From JAEXOD01 sp964652025 (GTDB lineage: Bacteria > Bacteroidota > Ignavibacteria > Ignavibacteriales > Melioribacteraceae): a stretch of DNA of 64,000 bases. The translations under genes were made by a program, and so were the position numbers. Below are positions 10,137 to 19,628 of this stretch, piece by piece. The first letter of the stretch is position 1, and each line of letters opens with the position of its first letter. The notes beneath the pieces are model-generated. The model ran no database searches, was not told where the DNA came from, and saw only the letters and a program-made list of their open reading frames with translations. The DNA lies in NCBI GenBank assembly GCA_964652025.1, contig CAZYZX010000003.1, forward strand, positions 1-64,000, read 5' to 3'.

Positions 10137-11552
10137 TTACTTTTTAGGTCTATACATATGGGTAGATTGACCAAAAAATACTTCTGCGCTTTCCATTACC
10201 GTTTCAGAAAGCGTTGGATGAGGATGAATAGTTAGTGCTAAGTCTTTTACAGTAGCAGCCATTTCTATTGCAACTACTCCTTCGGAAATCATTTCACCCG
10301 CATTAACTCCAACTATTCCAACTCCTAATATTCTTTGTGTATCTGGGTCAATTATTAGCTTTGTTAAACCTTCGTTTCTATCAATAGTTGTAGCCCTGCC
10401 GCTAGCACCCCAAGGGAACTTAGCTACTTCGTATTTAATTCCTTTTTCTTTTGCTTCAGTTTCTGTTAAACCCGCCCAAGCAAGCTCGGGATCTGTAAAT
10501 ACAACTGCTGGAATTGCTGCAGGCTCAAAAGCTACTTTATGACCCGCAATAGCCTCTACTGCAACTTTACCTTCAGCACTTGCTTTGTGCGCAAGCATTG
10601 GATTACCTACCACATCACCAATTGCATAAATTTTACTGTCATCAGTTTGTAGCTTTTCATTAACTACTATAAAACCGCGTTCGTTTACTTTTACCTTAGT
10701 ATTTTCTAAACCAAAGCCCGTAGTTACTGGGCGTCTACCAATAGAAATTAATACTTTATCAAATTCTACTTCTTCTTTTGGTGCTTTTTCACCTTCAAAC
10801 TTAACATAAATTTTGTTGTTTCGCTCTTCTAAGCTTACAACTTTTGTGCTTAATAAAACAGCTTCCATTTTTTTTGTAATACTTTTACTTAGCACCATCG
10901 CCATATCTCTATCAGCACCTGGTAATAAACCGGGTGTCATTTCCACAACCGTTACTTTGCTACCAAGCGCAGAGTAAACAGAACCTAACTCTAAACCAAT
11001 ATAACCACCACCAATAACTAATAATTTACCTGGAATATCTTTTAATTCCAAAGCAGCAGTGCTATCCATAACTAAAGGACTATCAATAGATAAACCGGGT
11101 ATTTTTGTTGGCACGCTACCAGTTGCTATTATTGCATTATCAAATGTTAATTCTTCTGTAGTTCCATCAAGTTTTTCAATTGTTAAAGTATCGCTATTTT
11201 TAAACGAAGCTTTACCTAAAATGTAATTAATTTTGCGTTGTTTGCTAAGCATTCCTAAGCCACCAGTTAACTTATTAACAACGCTTTCTTTCCAAGTGCG
11301 TAATTTGTCTAAATCAATCTTAGGTTTTTCGAAATATATTCCCCAGTTTTTAGCTTCTTCTGCTTCTGTTAAAAGTTTTGCTACATGTAATAAAGCTTTT
11401 GATGGAATACATCCACGATATAAACAAACACCACCTGGATTTTTTTCTAAATTAATTAACGTAACTTGCATTCCTAAATCTGCAGCTAAAAAAGCAGCAG
11501 CATAACCACCTGGTCCTGCTCCAATAACCGCTAATTGAGTATGATTAGACAT
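10137..11552 (-). CDS. lpdA: Dihydrolipoyl dehydrogenase (E3)
   Basis: A 471-residue flavoprotein that reoxidises dihydrolipoyl groups with NAD+. Visible are the FAD-binding GAGPGGYAAA near the start, the redox disulfide in GVCLYRGCIPSK (C43 and C48), the NAD-binding GGGYIGLELG, the second FAD motif YAIGDVVG, and the C-terminal HPHPTLSE bearing the catalytic His-Glu pair. It is the last gene of aceE-aceF-lpd, 29 bp after aceF, so it serves the pyruvate dehydrogenase complex and perhaps other 2-oxo acid complexes. Confidence 0.96.
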   Translation of the reverse strand: MSNHTQLAVIGAGPGGYAAAFLAADLGMQVTLINLEKNPGGVCLYRGCIPSKALLHVAKLLTEAEEAKNWGIYFEKPKIDLDKLRTWKESVVNKLTGGLGMLSKQRKINYILGKASFKNSDTLTIEKLDGTTEELTFDNAIIATGSVPTKIPGLSIDSPLVMDSTAALELKDIPGKLLVIGGGYIGLELGSVYSALGSKVTVVEMTPGLLPGADRDMAMVLSKSITKKMEAVLLSTKVVSLEERNNKIYVKFEGEKAPKEEVEFDKVLISIGRRPVTTGFGLENTKVKVNERGFIVVNEKLQTDDSKIYAIGDVVGNPMLAHKASAEGKVAVEAIAGHKVAFEPAAIPAVVFTDPELAWAGLTETEAKEKGIKYEVAKFPWGASGRATTIDRNEGLTKLIIDPDTQRILGVGIVGVNAGEMISEGVVAIEMAATVKDLALTIHPHPTLSETVMESAEVFFGQSTHMYRPKK

Positions 11553-11581
11553 TATTTATTCTCCAATTCTACTTTAATGTA

Positions 11582-13243
11582 TTATCCTTCTAAAGTTAAC
11601 AAAAATGGTTGCTCTAATGCATTAATTATCCATCTAATAAATCTTGCACCATCTGCACCGTCAATAATTCTATGGTCATAAGTTAATGATAGTGGTAACA
11701 TTAAGCGTGGTTCAAACTTGCCATCTATGTAAACAGGTTCATATGCAGAGCGTGATACACCTAAAATTGCAACTTCGGGTGAGTTTACAATCGGTGTAAA
11801 ATATGTTCCACCTATTCCACCTAAGTTACTAATTGAAAAATTACCACCTTGCATATCCTCTAAACTAAGTTTTTTATTCCTTGCTTTTACCGATATTTCG
11901 TTTAATTCTAACGCTAATTGTACAACATTCTTTTTATCAACATCGCGTATAACGGGCACTAAAAGTCCTCTATCTGTATCTACTGCTACGCCAATATTAT
12001 AATACTTTTTATAAATTATTGCGTTGTTTTGCATATCTACAGCAGCATTAAACTGCGGAAATACCTTTAATGCACTAGCTACCACTTTTAATAAAATAGC
12101 CGTTACGGTTAGCTTTGCGCCTTTAGCTTCTACCTTAGGGCTAAATAATTTTCTTATTTTTTCAAGCTCAGTTATATCTGCTTTATCAAACTGAGTAACA
12201 GCAGGGATTGTATTCCATGCATAAGATAAATGCTTTGCTGTTTTTTGCCTGATATTGGACATTTCTACAACTTCAATTTCACCAAATTTAGAAAAATCTG
12301 GCAAAGGTTCGCTATAACCAACTGTAGGAACTTGTGCTTGTGGAAGAGCAATTCTATTTTGATTTAACGCTTTTGCGTAAGCTTTTACATCTTCAATAGA
12401 AATTCTGCCACCTTTACCGCTGCCACGAACTAAATTAATATCAATACCAATTTCTCTTGCAAATCTTCTTACAGAGGGTGCAGCGGGTGCAATAGTAGTA
12501 GGCATTTTGCTTCTATCTGTTACAACTGGTGGGGTTAATCTTTCTGGTTTTACAGGATCAACCTTTGGTGGTGCAGGCACAAACTTTTCTTCTACTTCTT
12601 CTTTTTGTGTAACAACTTTTTCTTCTTTAACAACTTCTGCCTTAATTGTTGTTGTCCCTTCTAAAGTAAATATCACTTGACCAACGTTAGCCTTTTCACC
12701 TGCTTTAACTAACACTTCTTTAACTGTTCCCGTTACTTCTGCTGGAATTTCTACAGTTGCTTTATCTGTTTCAATTTCTAAAACAACTGTATCTTCTGTA
12801 ATTTTATCACCCGGTTTTACCAATACTTTTGTAATTGAAGCACTTGTTATATTTTCCCCCAAACCGGGTAAAATAAACTGTTTTGTACCAACAGATTTAA
12901 CTGTTTCTTCTATTACTACACTCTCTTCAACATTATTAACTTTTAGTTCTTCTTTTATTGGCTCTTGTGCGACTTCTGTTTTTTCCTCTTTAACTGTAGA
13001 TTCAACACCATCTTCATACGTAAAAACGACAGAACCAACTTTAACTCTATCCCCTTCTTTAACAAACACTTCTTTAACCGTTCCGTTAAACTCTGCAGGT
13101 ACTTCTACTGTAGCTTTATCGGTCTCTATTTCTAAAACAGCCATATCCGCACTTACAGTGTCACCTGCTTTAACATTAATTTTAACTAATTGAGCACTTT
13201 CTATATTTTCGCCAAGTTCCGGCAATTTAAATTCTTTTTTCAT
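11582..13243 (-). CDS. aceF: Dihydrolipoamide acetyltransferase (E2), two lipoyl domains
   Basis: A 553-residue core subunit of pyruvate dehydrogenase, which moves the acetyl group to CoA. Two lipoyl domains each carry ETDKATVE with the lipoylated lysine at about K43 and K161. Acidic, Val/Pro-rich linkers follow, then a peripheral-subunit-binding domain (254-290, VRRFAREIGIDINLVRGSGK) and the catalytic domain ending with HRIIDG (H524, D528). It lies 30 bp after aceE and 29 bp before lpd. The domain set fits a gammaproteobacterial-style PDH rather than the alpha/beta E1 type. Confidence 0.95.
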   Translation of the reverse strand: MKKEFKLPELGENIESAQLVKINVKAGDTVSADMAVLEIETDKATVEVPAEFNGTVKEVFVKEGDRVKVGSVVFTYEDGVESTVKEEKTEVAQEPIKEELKVNNVEESVVIEETVKSVGTKQFILPGLGENITSASITKVLVKPGDKITEDTVVLEIETDKATVEIPAEVTGTVKEVLVKAGEKANVGQVIFTLEGTTTIKAEVVKEEKVVTQKEEVEEKFVPAPPKVDPVKPERLTPPVVTDRSKMPTTIAPAAPSVRRFAREIGIDINLVRGSGKGGRISIEDVKAYAKALNQNRIALPQAQVPTVGYSEPLPDFSKFGEIEVVEMSNIRQKTAKHLSYAWNTIPAVTQFDKADITELEKIRKLFSPKVEAKGAKLTVTAILLKVVASALKVFPQFNAAVDMQNNAIIYKKYYNIGVAVDTDRGLLVPVIRDVDKKNVVQLALELNEISVKARNKKLSLEDMQGGNFSISNLGGIGGTYFTPIVNSPEVAILGVSRSAYEPVYIDGKFEPRLMLPLSLTYDHRIIDGADGARFIRWIINALEQPFLLTLEG

Positions 13244-13273
13244 CTTGTTTACCTATTAAATTTTGGTACATAA

Positions 13274-15958
13274 TTAAGATTTATGCGGATTCTTTTTATT
13301 TGGGTTAATACCTAAATCTTTTGTAGCTTGTTTTATTACAGCAGATTTTATTTTACCTTCCTTAAACAAAGCTACTAATGTTGCATAAGCAATATGTTTA
13401 GCATCTACTTCAAAAAAGTCTCGCAAGCTTGCTCTACCTTCACTTCTTCCAAAGCCATAAGTACCAAGCGTTACTAACTTTGTTGGTAAATGTTTAGCAA
13501 TTGAATCCTTCAATATTTGTACATAATCACTTGCTGCAACAAAAACACCTTTTTCGTTTTTAGTAATTTGCTGTAAGTAAGATTCCTTTGGTGTTTCTAA
13601 TGGGTTAAACATATTGTATCTTTCAACATCCATAATATCAGTATGTAACGCTTTATAGCTAGTAACAGACCATACATCCGCACTAACACCATAATTGTTT
13701 TCCAAAATTTCGGCAGCTTTTAGAACTTCATTCATAATAGCTCCGCTACCAAGTAAATTAGCTTTTAGTTTAGAATTCTTCTTTTGGGATTCTTTAAATT
13801 TATACATTCCCTTTAATATGCCTTCTTTAATGCCATCTACATTAGGCATAGCAGGCATAGGGTAGTTTTCATTCATTACAGTTAAATAATAAAAAACATC
13901 TTCTTGTTTTTCATACATTCTATAAATACCCTCACGAATAATTACGGCGAGCTCGTAAGCAAATGCTGGGTCGTAGGTTTTAATAGTAGGAATTGAGTAA
14001 GCTAATAAATGGCTCTGTCCATCTTGATGTTGCAAGCCTTCACCAGCAAGCGTTGTTCTGCCGGCAGTTCCACCAATTAAAAAGCCTTTTACGCGCATAT
14101 CTGCGGCTGCCCATGCAAAGTCTCCCATTCGTTGGAATCCAAACATGCTATAGTAAATATAGAATGGTATAGTATTTACTCCATGGTTTGCATAAGCGGT
14201 ACCAGCTGCAATAAATGAAGACATTGAACCTGCTTCAGTTATACCTTCTTCTAATATTTGACCATTAGTTGCCTCTTTATAATAAAGTAAGCTATCTTTA
14301 TCAACAGGCTCGTATAATTGACCAACGTGGCTATAAATTCCCACTTGTCTAAATAAGCTCTCCATTCCAAATGTTCTTGCCTCATCGGGTACGATTGGAA
14401 CAATTAATTTACCAACTTCTTTATCCCGCAATAGCTTAGATAATATTCTTACAAAAACCATTGTTGTAGAAACTTCTCGTCCTTCAGTTCCAGTGTAAAA
14501 TTCTTCGAATAATTCTTCACTTGGTGTTTGAATTGGTTGACTAAGCACAATGCGTTTTGGTACATAACCACCTAAAAGCTTTCTTCTTTCTTTTAAGTAT
14601 TTTATTTCTGGGCTATCTTCAGCAGGTCTATAAAAAGGAGCTTTAACAACTTCTTCATCACTTAAAGGAATTCCAAAGCGAGTTCTAAACTCTCTAAGTT
14701 CATCTTCATTAAGCTTTTTTTGGCTATGGGTAATGTTTTTACCTTCACCTGCTTCTCCAAGTCCATATCCTTTTACAGTTTTAGCTAAAATAACTGTTGG
14801 CGAACCTTTATGTTCAACAGCAGCTTTATATGCAGCATAAACTTTTTCTGGGTCATGCCCGCCACGTTTCATGTTTTCTAATTCTTCATCTGTGTAGTGC
14901 TCAACAAGTTTTAACAACTCTGGATATTTTCCAAAGAAATGTTTACGAATGTAAGCACCACCTTCTACAACATATTTTTGATACTCGCCATCAACCACTT
15001 CGTTCATTCGTTTAATTAATAAACCGCTAGTATCTTTTTCTAAAAGAATATCCCACTCGCTCCCCCAAATAACTTTAATAACGTTCCAGCCAGCACCACG
15101 GAAAACAGCTTCTAGCTCTTGAATAATTTTGCCATTACCGCGTACTGGACCATCTAAACGCTGTAAATTACAATTTATAACGAAAATTAAATTATCTAAT
15201 TTTTCTCTAGCAGCTAAAGAAATTGCACCTAAAGTTTCAGGTTCATCGGTTTCACCATCACCTAAAAATGCCCATACTTTTGTGCCATGGTCATGCTTTA
15301 ATCCTCTATCTTCTAAATAACGTTTAAAGCGTGCTTGGTAAATTGCCATTATAGGACCAAGCCCCATGCTTACTGTAGGAAATTCCCAAAAATCTGGCAT
15401 TAACCATGGATGTGGATAGGATGATAAACCACCACCATCTTTTAATTCCCGCCTAAAGTTTTCTAATTGCTCTTTGCTAATTCTACCTTCTAAAAATGCA
15501 CGACTATAAATTCCCGGTGCCGCATGCCCTTGGAAAAATATCATATCACCTTCGGAATTTTCATCTTTACCTCTAAAAAAGTGATTAAAGCCAACCTCGT
15601 ATAAAGTTGCAGCACTTGCATAAGTAGAAATATGACCACCTATTCCACTTTCTTCTTTATTGGCACGAACGACCATTGCCATTGCATTCCATCTAATAAT
15701 GCTTTTTATACGTCGTTCAATTTCTCGCCCACCAGGGAATTTTGCCTCTTTTTCGTAAGGGATTGTGTTAATATAAGGTGTGTTTGCTGTAAAAGGCAAT
15801 TCTACACCTGCTTGGTGTGCATATGTATCTAAATCATGCAGTAATTTTTTAACCTTTTCGGGACCTCCTTCTTGTAAAACATATTCTAACGATTCAAGCC
15901 ACTCGCGTACTTCTAATTCCTCATCGGAAAGGTTAATATTATTTAAATTATTTTCCAT
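13274..15958 (-). CDS. aceE: Pyruvate dehydrogenase E1, homodimeric type
   Basis: An 894-residue homodimeric E1, the normal length. It decarboxylates pyruvate on thiamine diphosphate and acetylates the lipoyl arm of E2. The ThDP/Mg motif GDGETDEPETLG...NCNLQ lies near residues 232-264. Other family landmarks are SYPHPWLMPDFWEFPTVSMG and AGRTTLAGEGLQHQDGQSHL. The ATG follows AAAGGAATAAAT, a fair ribosome-binding site. It is the first gene of a three-gene PDH operon, which implies aerobic-type or NAD-linked pyruvate oxidation. Confidence 0.97.
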   Translation of the reverse strand: MENNLNNINLSDEELEVREWLESLEYVLQEGGPEKVKKLLHDLDTYAHQAGVELPFTANTPYINTIPYEKEAKFPGGREIERRIKSIIRWNAMAMVVRANKEESGIGGHISTYASAATLYEVGFNHFFRGKDENSEGDMIFFQGHAAPGIYSRAFLEGRISKEQLENFRRELKDGGGLSSYPHPWLMPDFWEFPTVSMGLGPIMAIYQARFKRYLEDRGLKHDHGTKVWAFLGDGETDEPETLGAISLAAREKLDNLIFVINCNLQRLDGPVRGNGKIIQELEAVFRGAGWNVIKVIWGSEWDILLEKDTSGLLIKRMNEVVDGEYQKYVVEGGAYIRKHFFGKYPELLKLVEHYTDEELENMKRGGHDPEKVYAAYKAAVEHKGSPTVILAKTVKGYGLGEAGEGKNITHSQKKLNEDELREFRTRFGIPLSDEEVVKAPFYRPAEDSPEIKYLKERRKLLGGYVPKRIVLSQPIQTPSEELFEEFYTGTEGREVSTTMVFVRILSKLLRDKEVGKLIVPIVPDEARTFGMESLFRQVGIYSHVGQLYEPVDKDSLLYYKEATNGQILEEGITEAGSMSSFIAAGTAYANHGVNTIPFYIYYSMFGFQRMGDFAWAAADMRVKGFLIGGTAGRTTLAGEGLQHQDGQSHLLAYSIPTIKTYDPAFAYELAVIIREGIYRMYEKQEDVFYYLTVMNENYPMPAMPNVDGIKEGILKGMYKFKESQKKNSKLKANLLGSGAIMNEVLKAAEILENNYGVSADVWSVTSYKALHTDIMDVERYNMFNPLETPKESYLQQITKNEKGVFVAASDYVQILKDSIAKHLPTKLVTLGTYGFGRSEGRASLRDFFEVDAKHIAYATLVALFKEGKIKSAVIKQATKDLGINPNKKNPHKS

Positions 15959-16026
15959 ATTTATTCCTTTAATTTAATTACCTTTTATTTTAACATGATT
16001 ATTAAAAAAATAGTTTAATAATTTAA

Positions 16027-16034
16027 CAAAATTA
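16027..16034 (-). promoter_or_regulatory. Candidate -7 element for the aceE operon
   Basis: On the minus strand this reads TAATTTTG, a match to the Bacteroidota-type -7 consensus TAnnTTTG, about 70 bp before the aceE start. No good -33 TTG is seen at the usual spacing, and such AT-rich matches arise by chance. Confidence 0.25.
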
Positions 16035-16145
16035 TTAGCTTTAATCAATTTTACTATAAATCTATATTATAAAAACGACATGTAATTTTTACCGATTTAA
16101 AGGAACTAAAATAAATATAAAAAGCAGAGCACAACAAACAAAAAC

Positions 16146-16172
16146 GTAACTTATTGTAAAATAATAGGTTAC
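16146..16172. promoter_or_regulatory. Inverted repeat upstream of the pseudopilin-like operon
   Basis: GTAACTTATT (16146-16155) and AATAGGTTAC (16163-16172) are inverted copies with one mismatch, which would be a G-U pair in RNA, around a 7-base loop. It lies about 80 bp before the first gene of the trio. It has no T tract, so an operator or leader hairpin is likelier than a terminator. Confidence 0.35.
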
Positions 16173-16253
16173 AAAGAATACTAAATTAATTAGGTTTAAT
16201 TTTATTTCGGTATAATTTTTGATATAATAATTTACTTAAAACGGATAAAATAA

Positions 16254-16742
16254 ATGAATACTGGACAGTTATTATTAACAACAAGTGCAATTGTATTGCT
16301 ATCATTACTTTTGTTAAGGGTTAATAATAGCTTTTTAAACACAAACCAAGTAATGATGGAAAACAAGTTTAACGTGCTTGCCATTTCATTAGGCTCATCC
16401 CTTTTAGAGGAAGCTACTGGTAAAGCTTTTGATGAAAATACCGTTGATAATACTGTTACAGCTTTATCATCTTTATCCACAATTGGAAGAGATTTAAATG
16501 AAGTTTACCCAAATTTTGATGATTTTGATGATTTTCATAATTTAGTTAAAGTAGATAGTACTTTACCTTCTGCTATTTTTACAATTAGATGTACCGTTGT
16601 ATATGTTAGCCCTACTAATCCTAATGGCAATACTGGTACTACTAAAACTTGGCATAAAAAATTAACTGTTACTGTAACAAGTCCTTCTATGGTAGATACT
16701 ATAAGATTTACTACTATTTATAGTTATTTTTATTATAGGTAG
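16254..16742 (+). CDS. Pseudopilin-like membrane-anchored protein, first of a trio
   Basis: A 162-residue protein with one hydrophobic N-terminal helix (about 5-22), a polar helix continuing from it and a beta-rich C-terminal half with many Thr/Val (TIRCTVVYVSPTNPNGNTG, LTVTVTSP). This is the shape of a minor pilin or pseudopilin. However, the canonical G-F-x3-E prepilin peptidase site is absent: the only early glycine gives G4-Q-L-L-L-T. It is followed after 12 bp by a PilW-like and then a PilX-like protein. I do not recognise a named family. Confidence 0.6.
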   Translation: MNTGQLLLTTSAIVLLSLLLLRVNNSFLNTNQVMMENKFNVLAISLGSSLLEEATGKAFDENTVDNTVTALSSLSTIGRDLNEVYPNFDDFDDFHNLVKVDSTLPSAIFTIRCTVVYVSPTNPNGNTGTTKTWHKKLTVTVTSPSMVDTIRFTTIYSYFYYR

Positions 16743-16754
16743 TAGGAGGCGAAA

Positions 16755-17354
16755 ATGGGATTTAGTACTTTAATAGATATTTTAGGTTCTACAGTAATTG
16801 GCGGTATGCTTTTAATGATACTTTTAAGAATGAATGATAAAGCTGTTGAAAATACTTATTATAATGGTGCAGAACTAATGGTGCAAGAAAACTTAGTTGC
16901 CGTTGTAGAACTATTAGAACACGATTTTAGAAAAATTGGCTTTTGCAAAAAATGGAACGTATTACCTGACCCATCTCATGCAATAATTGCAGCAGACTCT
17001 ACTAGCATAGCATTTTTAACAGATTTAAATAACGATGGAAGAGTAGACACATTACGTTATTACTTGGGTCCTGCAACAGAATTAAATAATACTGCAAACC
17101 CAAGAGATAGGATTTTATATAGAGTAGAAAACAGCCAAACTCCAAAAGGTAGTAATTTAGGTGTTACTCAATTTAGGTTAACTTATTTTGATGCTTTAGG
17201 TAATCAATTATCATTCCCAATAACTGTACCCAGCGCAATATATATTATGCAAATAGATGTTACAGTAGAAGACTTCGAGTCCTATAATCAAAATTACTCA
17301 ACTGCATTTTGGCGACAAATAAGACTTGCCGCAAGAAACTTAGGAAATAGGTAG
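16755..17354 (+). CDS. PilW-like pseudopilin protein, second of a trio
   Basis: A 199-residue protein with an N-terminal hydrophobic helix (about 8-24) after MGFSTLID, a long amphipathic helix, then a globular part with ADSTSIAFLTDLNNDGRVD near 80-98. The loop D90-x-N92-x-D94-G-x-x-D98 resembles a calcium-binding EF/dockerin loop, and similar stretches occur in PilW-type minor pilins. G2-F3 looks like a prepilin junction, but the +5 glutamate is missing. It has a clear AGGAGG site (GTAGTAGGAGGCGAAA-ATG) and sits 11 bp before the third gene. Confidence 0.62.
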   Translation: MGFSTLIDILGSTVIGGMLLMILLRMNDKAVENTYYNGAELMVQENLVAVVELLEHDFRKIGFCKKWNVLPDPSHAIIAADSTSIAFLTDLNNDGRVDTLRYYLGPATELNNTANPRDRILYRVENSQTPKGSNLGVTQFRLTYFDALGNQLSFPITVPSAIYIMQIDVTVEDFESYNQNYSTAFWRQIRLAARNLGNR

Positions 17355-17365
17355 CGAGGTAAATT

Positions 17366-18769
17366 ATGGGTGGAAAAGCTTCTATTTTATTAGTTTTAGG
17401 TTTTAGCCTTATTTTTTTGGTAGTCGGCCATAATTTTAATAACCTAAGCATAAGGTCAGTAGATAACTCCACTAATTACTTTAAAAACCAAAAAGCGTAT
17501 AATATAGCTGTTAGCGGCGCAAATATGGCGGCAAACCAAATTTTTATGGATAAAACTTGGGAAGCCGGATACAGTAATTTATCTTTTGATGGTGGTGTTA
17601 TTAATGTATATGTATCCAACAATATAAATAGTGGTGGTAAAACAATACTTTGTCACATTCCTCCCGGTAATCCATCTGCACGGCATACTATAATGGTAGG
17701 AAGCGCTGCCGCAGTTAATGCTCATTTGGCACATGGCGACCACCTTGGAGTTTGCGCAAATGACTCTTTAGATACTCAAATGGCTACAATAATTAGTGAA
17801 GGAACTTACCAAGGCGTTACACGAACTGTTATTGTAGAACTAAGGCCAAGTTATTTTAGCAAATTTGGTAATTATTATTCATCTATAAGTGCTGCTCCTG
17901 CAACTGGTGATACTTTTAATGGTCCTTTCCATGTTAACGCTAAACTTACCACTTATGGAACACCTGTTTTTTGGGGTAAAGTTACTACAAGAACAGGATT
18001 AACCACACTTGGTACACCAAGAAATCCTAAATTTTACGGTGGGTACGAAAGTGGTGTAGATATTCCTCTTCAATTTGATACTACGGGATTTAGAACTGCT
18101 GCTGTTTCCGGTGGTAAATTTTTTAACGATACTACAAATACCGGCAAAGTAATTGATATTAGACTTTATTTTAATGCTGATGGGACTGTAACTTATAGCA
18201 GAAGTATTAATGGTGGTGCATGGAATACACCACGTACAGAACCGCTTTCCACTTTTGCACCTAATGGAATTGTTTACGTTGAAAAAGGGAATATTTACAC
18301 TAAAGGAACTGTTAATGGACAAATTACTATAGTTGCAACTAAAAAAGGTACTAGTGGCAGAGGAAATGTTTACCAAGAAGATGATTTGCTCTACTCTGAT
18401 AATCCTGTCACAAATCCCAATTCAACAGATATTTTAGGCATTGTTGCAGAAGAAAATATAAGAATTAAATCCAACTCTAACACTTTAGGTGGAGACGTTA
18501 TTACCCAAGCTAGTATGTTTGCACTTAATGGATCAGTAGGACCAGAAGATGGATTAATAACTCAAAATTATTTGGGTAGTTGGAGAATTTTAGGAGGAAT
18601 AATTGCTAAAGATACTCGTGTTACTGCTACTTATGGCACGGTTGGCGGTGTTACTGTGCCAATTAAAGGTTTACGGCTTGTGCATACTTATGACCGAAGA
18701 TTTATGACTTACGTTCCCCCTTACTTTCCTCATACCCAAAATTACGAAATTGTTTCTTGGTTTGAATAA
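17366..18769 (+). CDS. PilX-like protein with inserted CHIPPGNP Cys/His module
   Basis: A 467-residue protein with a hydrophobic N-terminal helix (about 6-21) and a PilX-like segment (NQKAYNIAVSGANMAANQIF, 41-60). At 96-130 is a compact Cys/His module, CHIPPGNP...HTIMVG...AHLAHGDHLGVC, with C96, H97, H107, H120, H123, H126 and C130. I know this motif from many secreted Bacteroidota proteins; its role is unclear and metal binding is a guess. The rest is a large beta-rich region. It probably forms the tip or largest subunit of a pilus-like structure made with the two preceding proteins. It ends 1 bp from the convergent Dam-family gene. Confidence 0.62.
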   Translation: MGGKASILLVLGFSLIFLVVGHNFNNLSIRSVDNSTNYFKNQKAYNIAVSGANMAANQIFMDKTWEAGYSNLSFDGGVINVYVSNNINSGGKTILCHIPPGNPSARHTIMVGSAAAVNAHLAHGDHLGVCANDSLDTQMATIISEGTYQGVTRTVIVELRPSYFSKFGNYYSSISAAPATGDTFNGPFHVNAKLTTYGTPVFWGKVTTRTGLTTLGTPRNPKFYGGYESGVDIPLQFDTTGFRTAAVSGGKFFNDTTNTGKVIDIRLYFNADGTVTYSRSINGGAWNTPRTEPLSTFAPNGIVYVEKGNIYTKGTVNGQITIVATKKGTSGRGNVYQEDDLLYSDNPVTNPNSTDILGIVAEENIRIKSNSNTLGGDVITQASMFALNGSVGPEDGLITQNYLGSWRILGGIIAKDTRVTATYGTVGGVTVPIKGLRLVHTYDRRFMTYVPPYFPHTQNYEIVSWFE

Positions 18770-18770
18770 A

Positions 18771-19628
18771 TTAAAAAAGTTTTTGCATCTCCCACACCTC
18801 TCTTTGGGTAAACGAGCTATTAAACTGGAAATTAGTTATAAATAGCTCGTTGCCTATTTTTTCAGTCTCTTTAGATACATTTTTCATACCATAAGTTAAA
18901 TTCCATTTATTTATATAAGCAAAAGAAAACAAATTTTTAATGTAATCAGAGTCATCATAAGTTATTAACCATTTATGGTTACATTGTTTCATTTCTTCAG
19001 CGAACTTTTCATGATTAAAAAATTTATGCAAATTACCATTTTTTCCATATAAAGCAGATTTCTTTGCCGAAAAGTATGGCGGATCTAAAAATATAAAAAC
19101 ATCTTTACCAGTTTCATTTAATACTTTAGAATAATCGTAATTAGTAATTTTTACATCTATTAGTAAATTTGATAATTCTTCAACTCTTTTTATACTAGAA
19201 AGCGTAAAACGACTGTTAAAAGCAAGTTTAGAAAAGCCTCCACTTTCAGACGTTCCAGAAAATGTTATTCTGTTTAATACAAAAAAAGCCGCTCCTTTTT
19301 CTAACTCATTAAAATGGTCAATACTATTAAGCAAATATTTATGTAATTCGTTTCCATTTTCAAAAGTATTATACCATTTTTCTATAATAAATGTTAACTC
19401 TTTAATGTTATTTTTACAATTATCCCAAAAATAGTAAAGATTTTTATGCAAATCATTTATCCAATATTTTTTGTTTGGATACTTTTGCTTTAAGGCTATA
19501 AAAACAGATCCTCCTCCTAAAAAAGGTTCTCTATATTCTTCAAAATATGGAATAAGAGGCAAGATGTACTTTAAAGCTTTGCTTTTTCCACCTGGATATC
19601 TTAAAGGACTTTTTATTTTATTAAGCAT
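18771..19628 (-). CDS. Dam-family (D12 class) DNA adenine N6-methyltransferase
   Basis: A 285-residue alpha-class adenine methylase. The SAM-binding motif region is LRYPGGKSKAL (about 8-18) with REPFLGGGSVF (33-43), and the catalytic DPPYF lies near residue 180. It methylates N6 of adenine; the target sequence cannot be read from the sequence. Its start overlaps the preceding gene by 8 bp (ATGCTTAA). That gene has a PD-(D/E)XK nuclease motif, so the two probably form a type II restriction-modification pair in which this enzyme protects host DNA. Confidence 0.88.
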   Translation of the reverse strand: MLNKIKSPLRYPGGKSKALKYILPLIPYFEEYREPFLGGGSVFIALKQKYPNKKYWINDLHKNLYYFWDNCKNNIKELTFIIEKWYNTFENGNELHKYLLNSIDHFNELEKGAAFFVLNRITFSGTSESGGFSKLAFNSRFTLSSIKRVEELSNLLIDVKITNYDYSKVLNETGKDVFIFLDPPYFSAKKSALYGKNGNLHKFFNHEKFAEEMKQCNHKWLITYDDSDYIKNLFSFAYINKWNLTYGMKNVSKETEKIGNELFITNFQFNSSFTQREVWEMQKLF

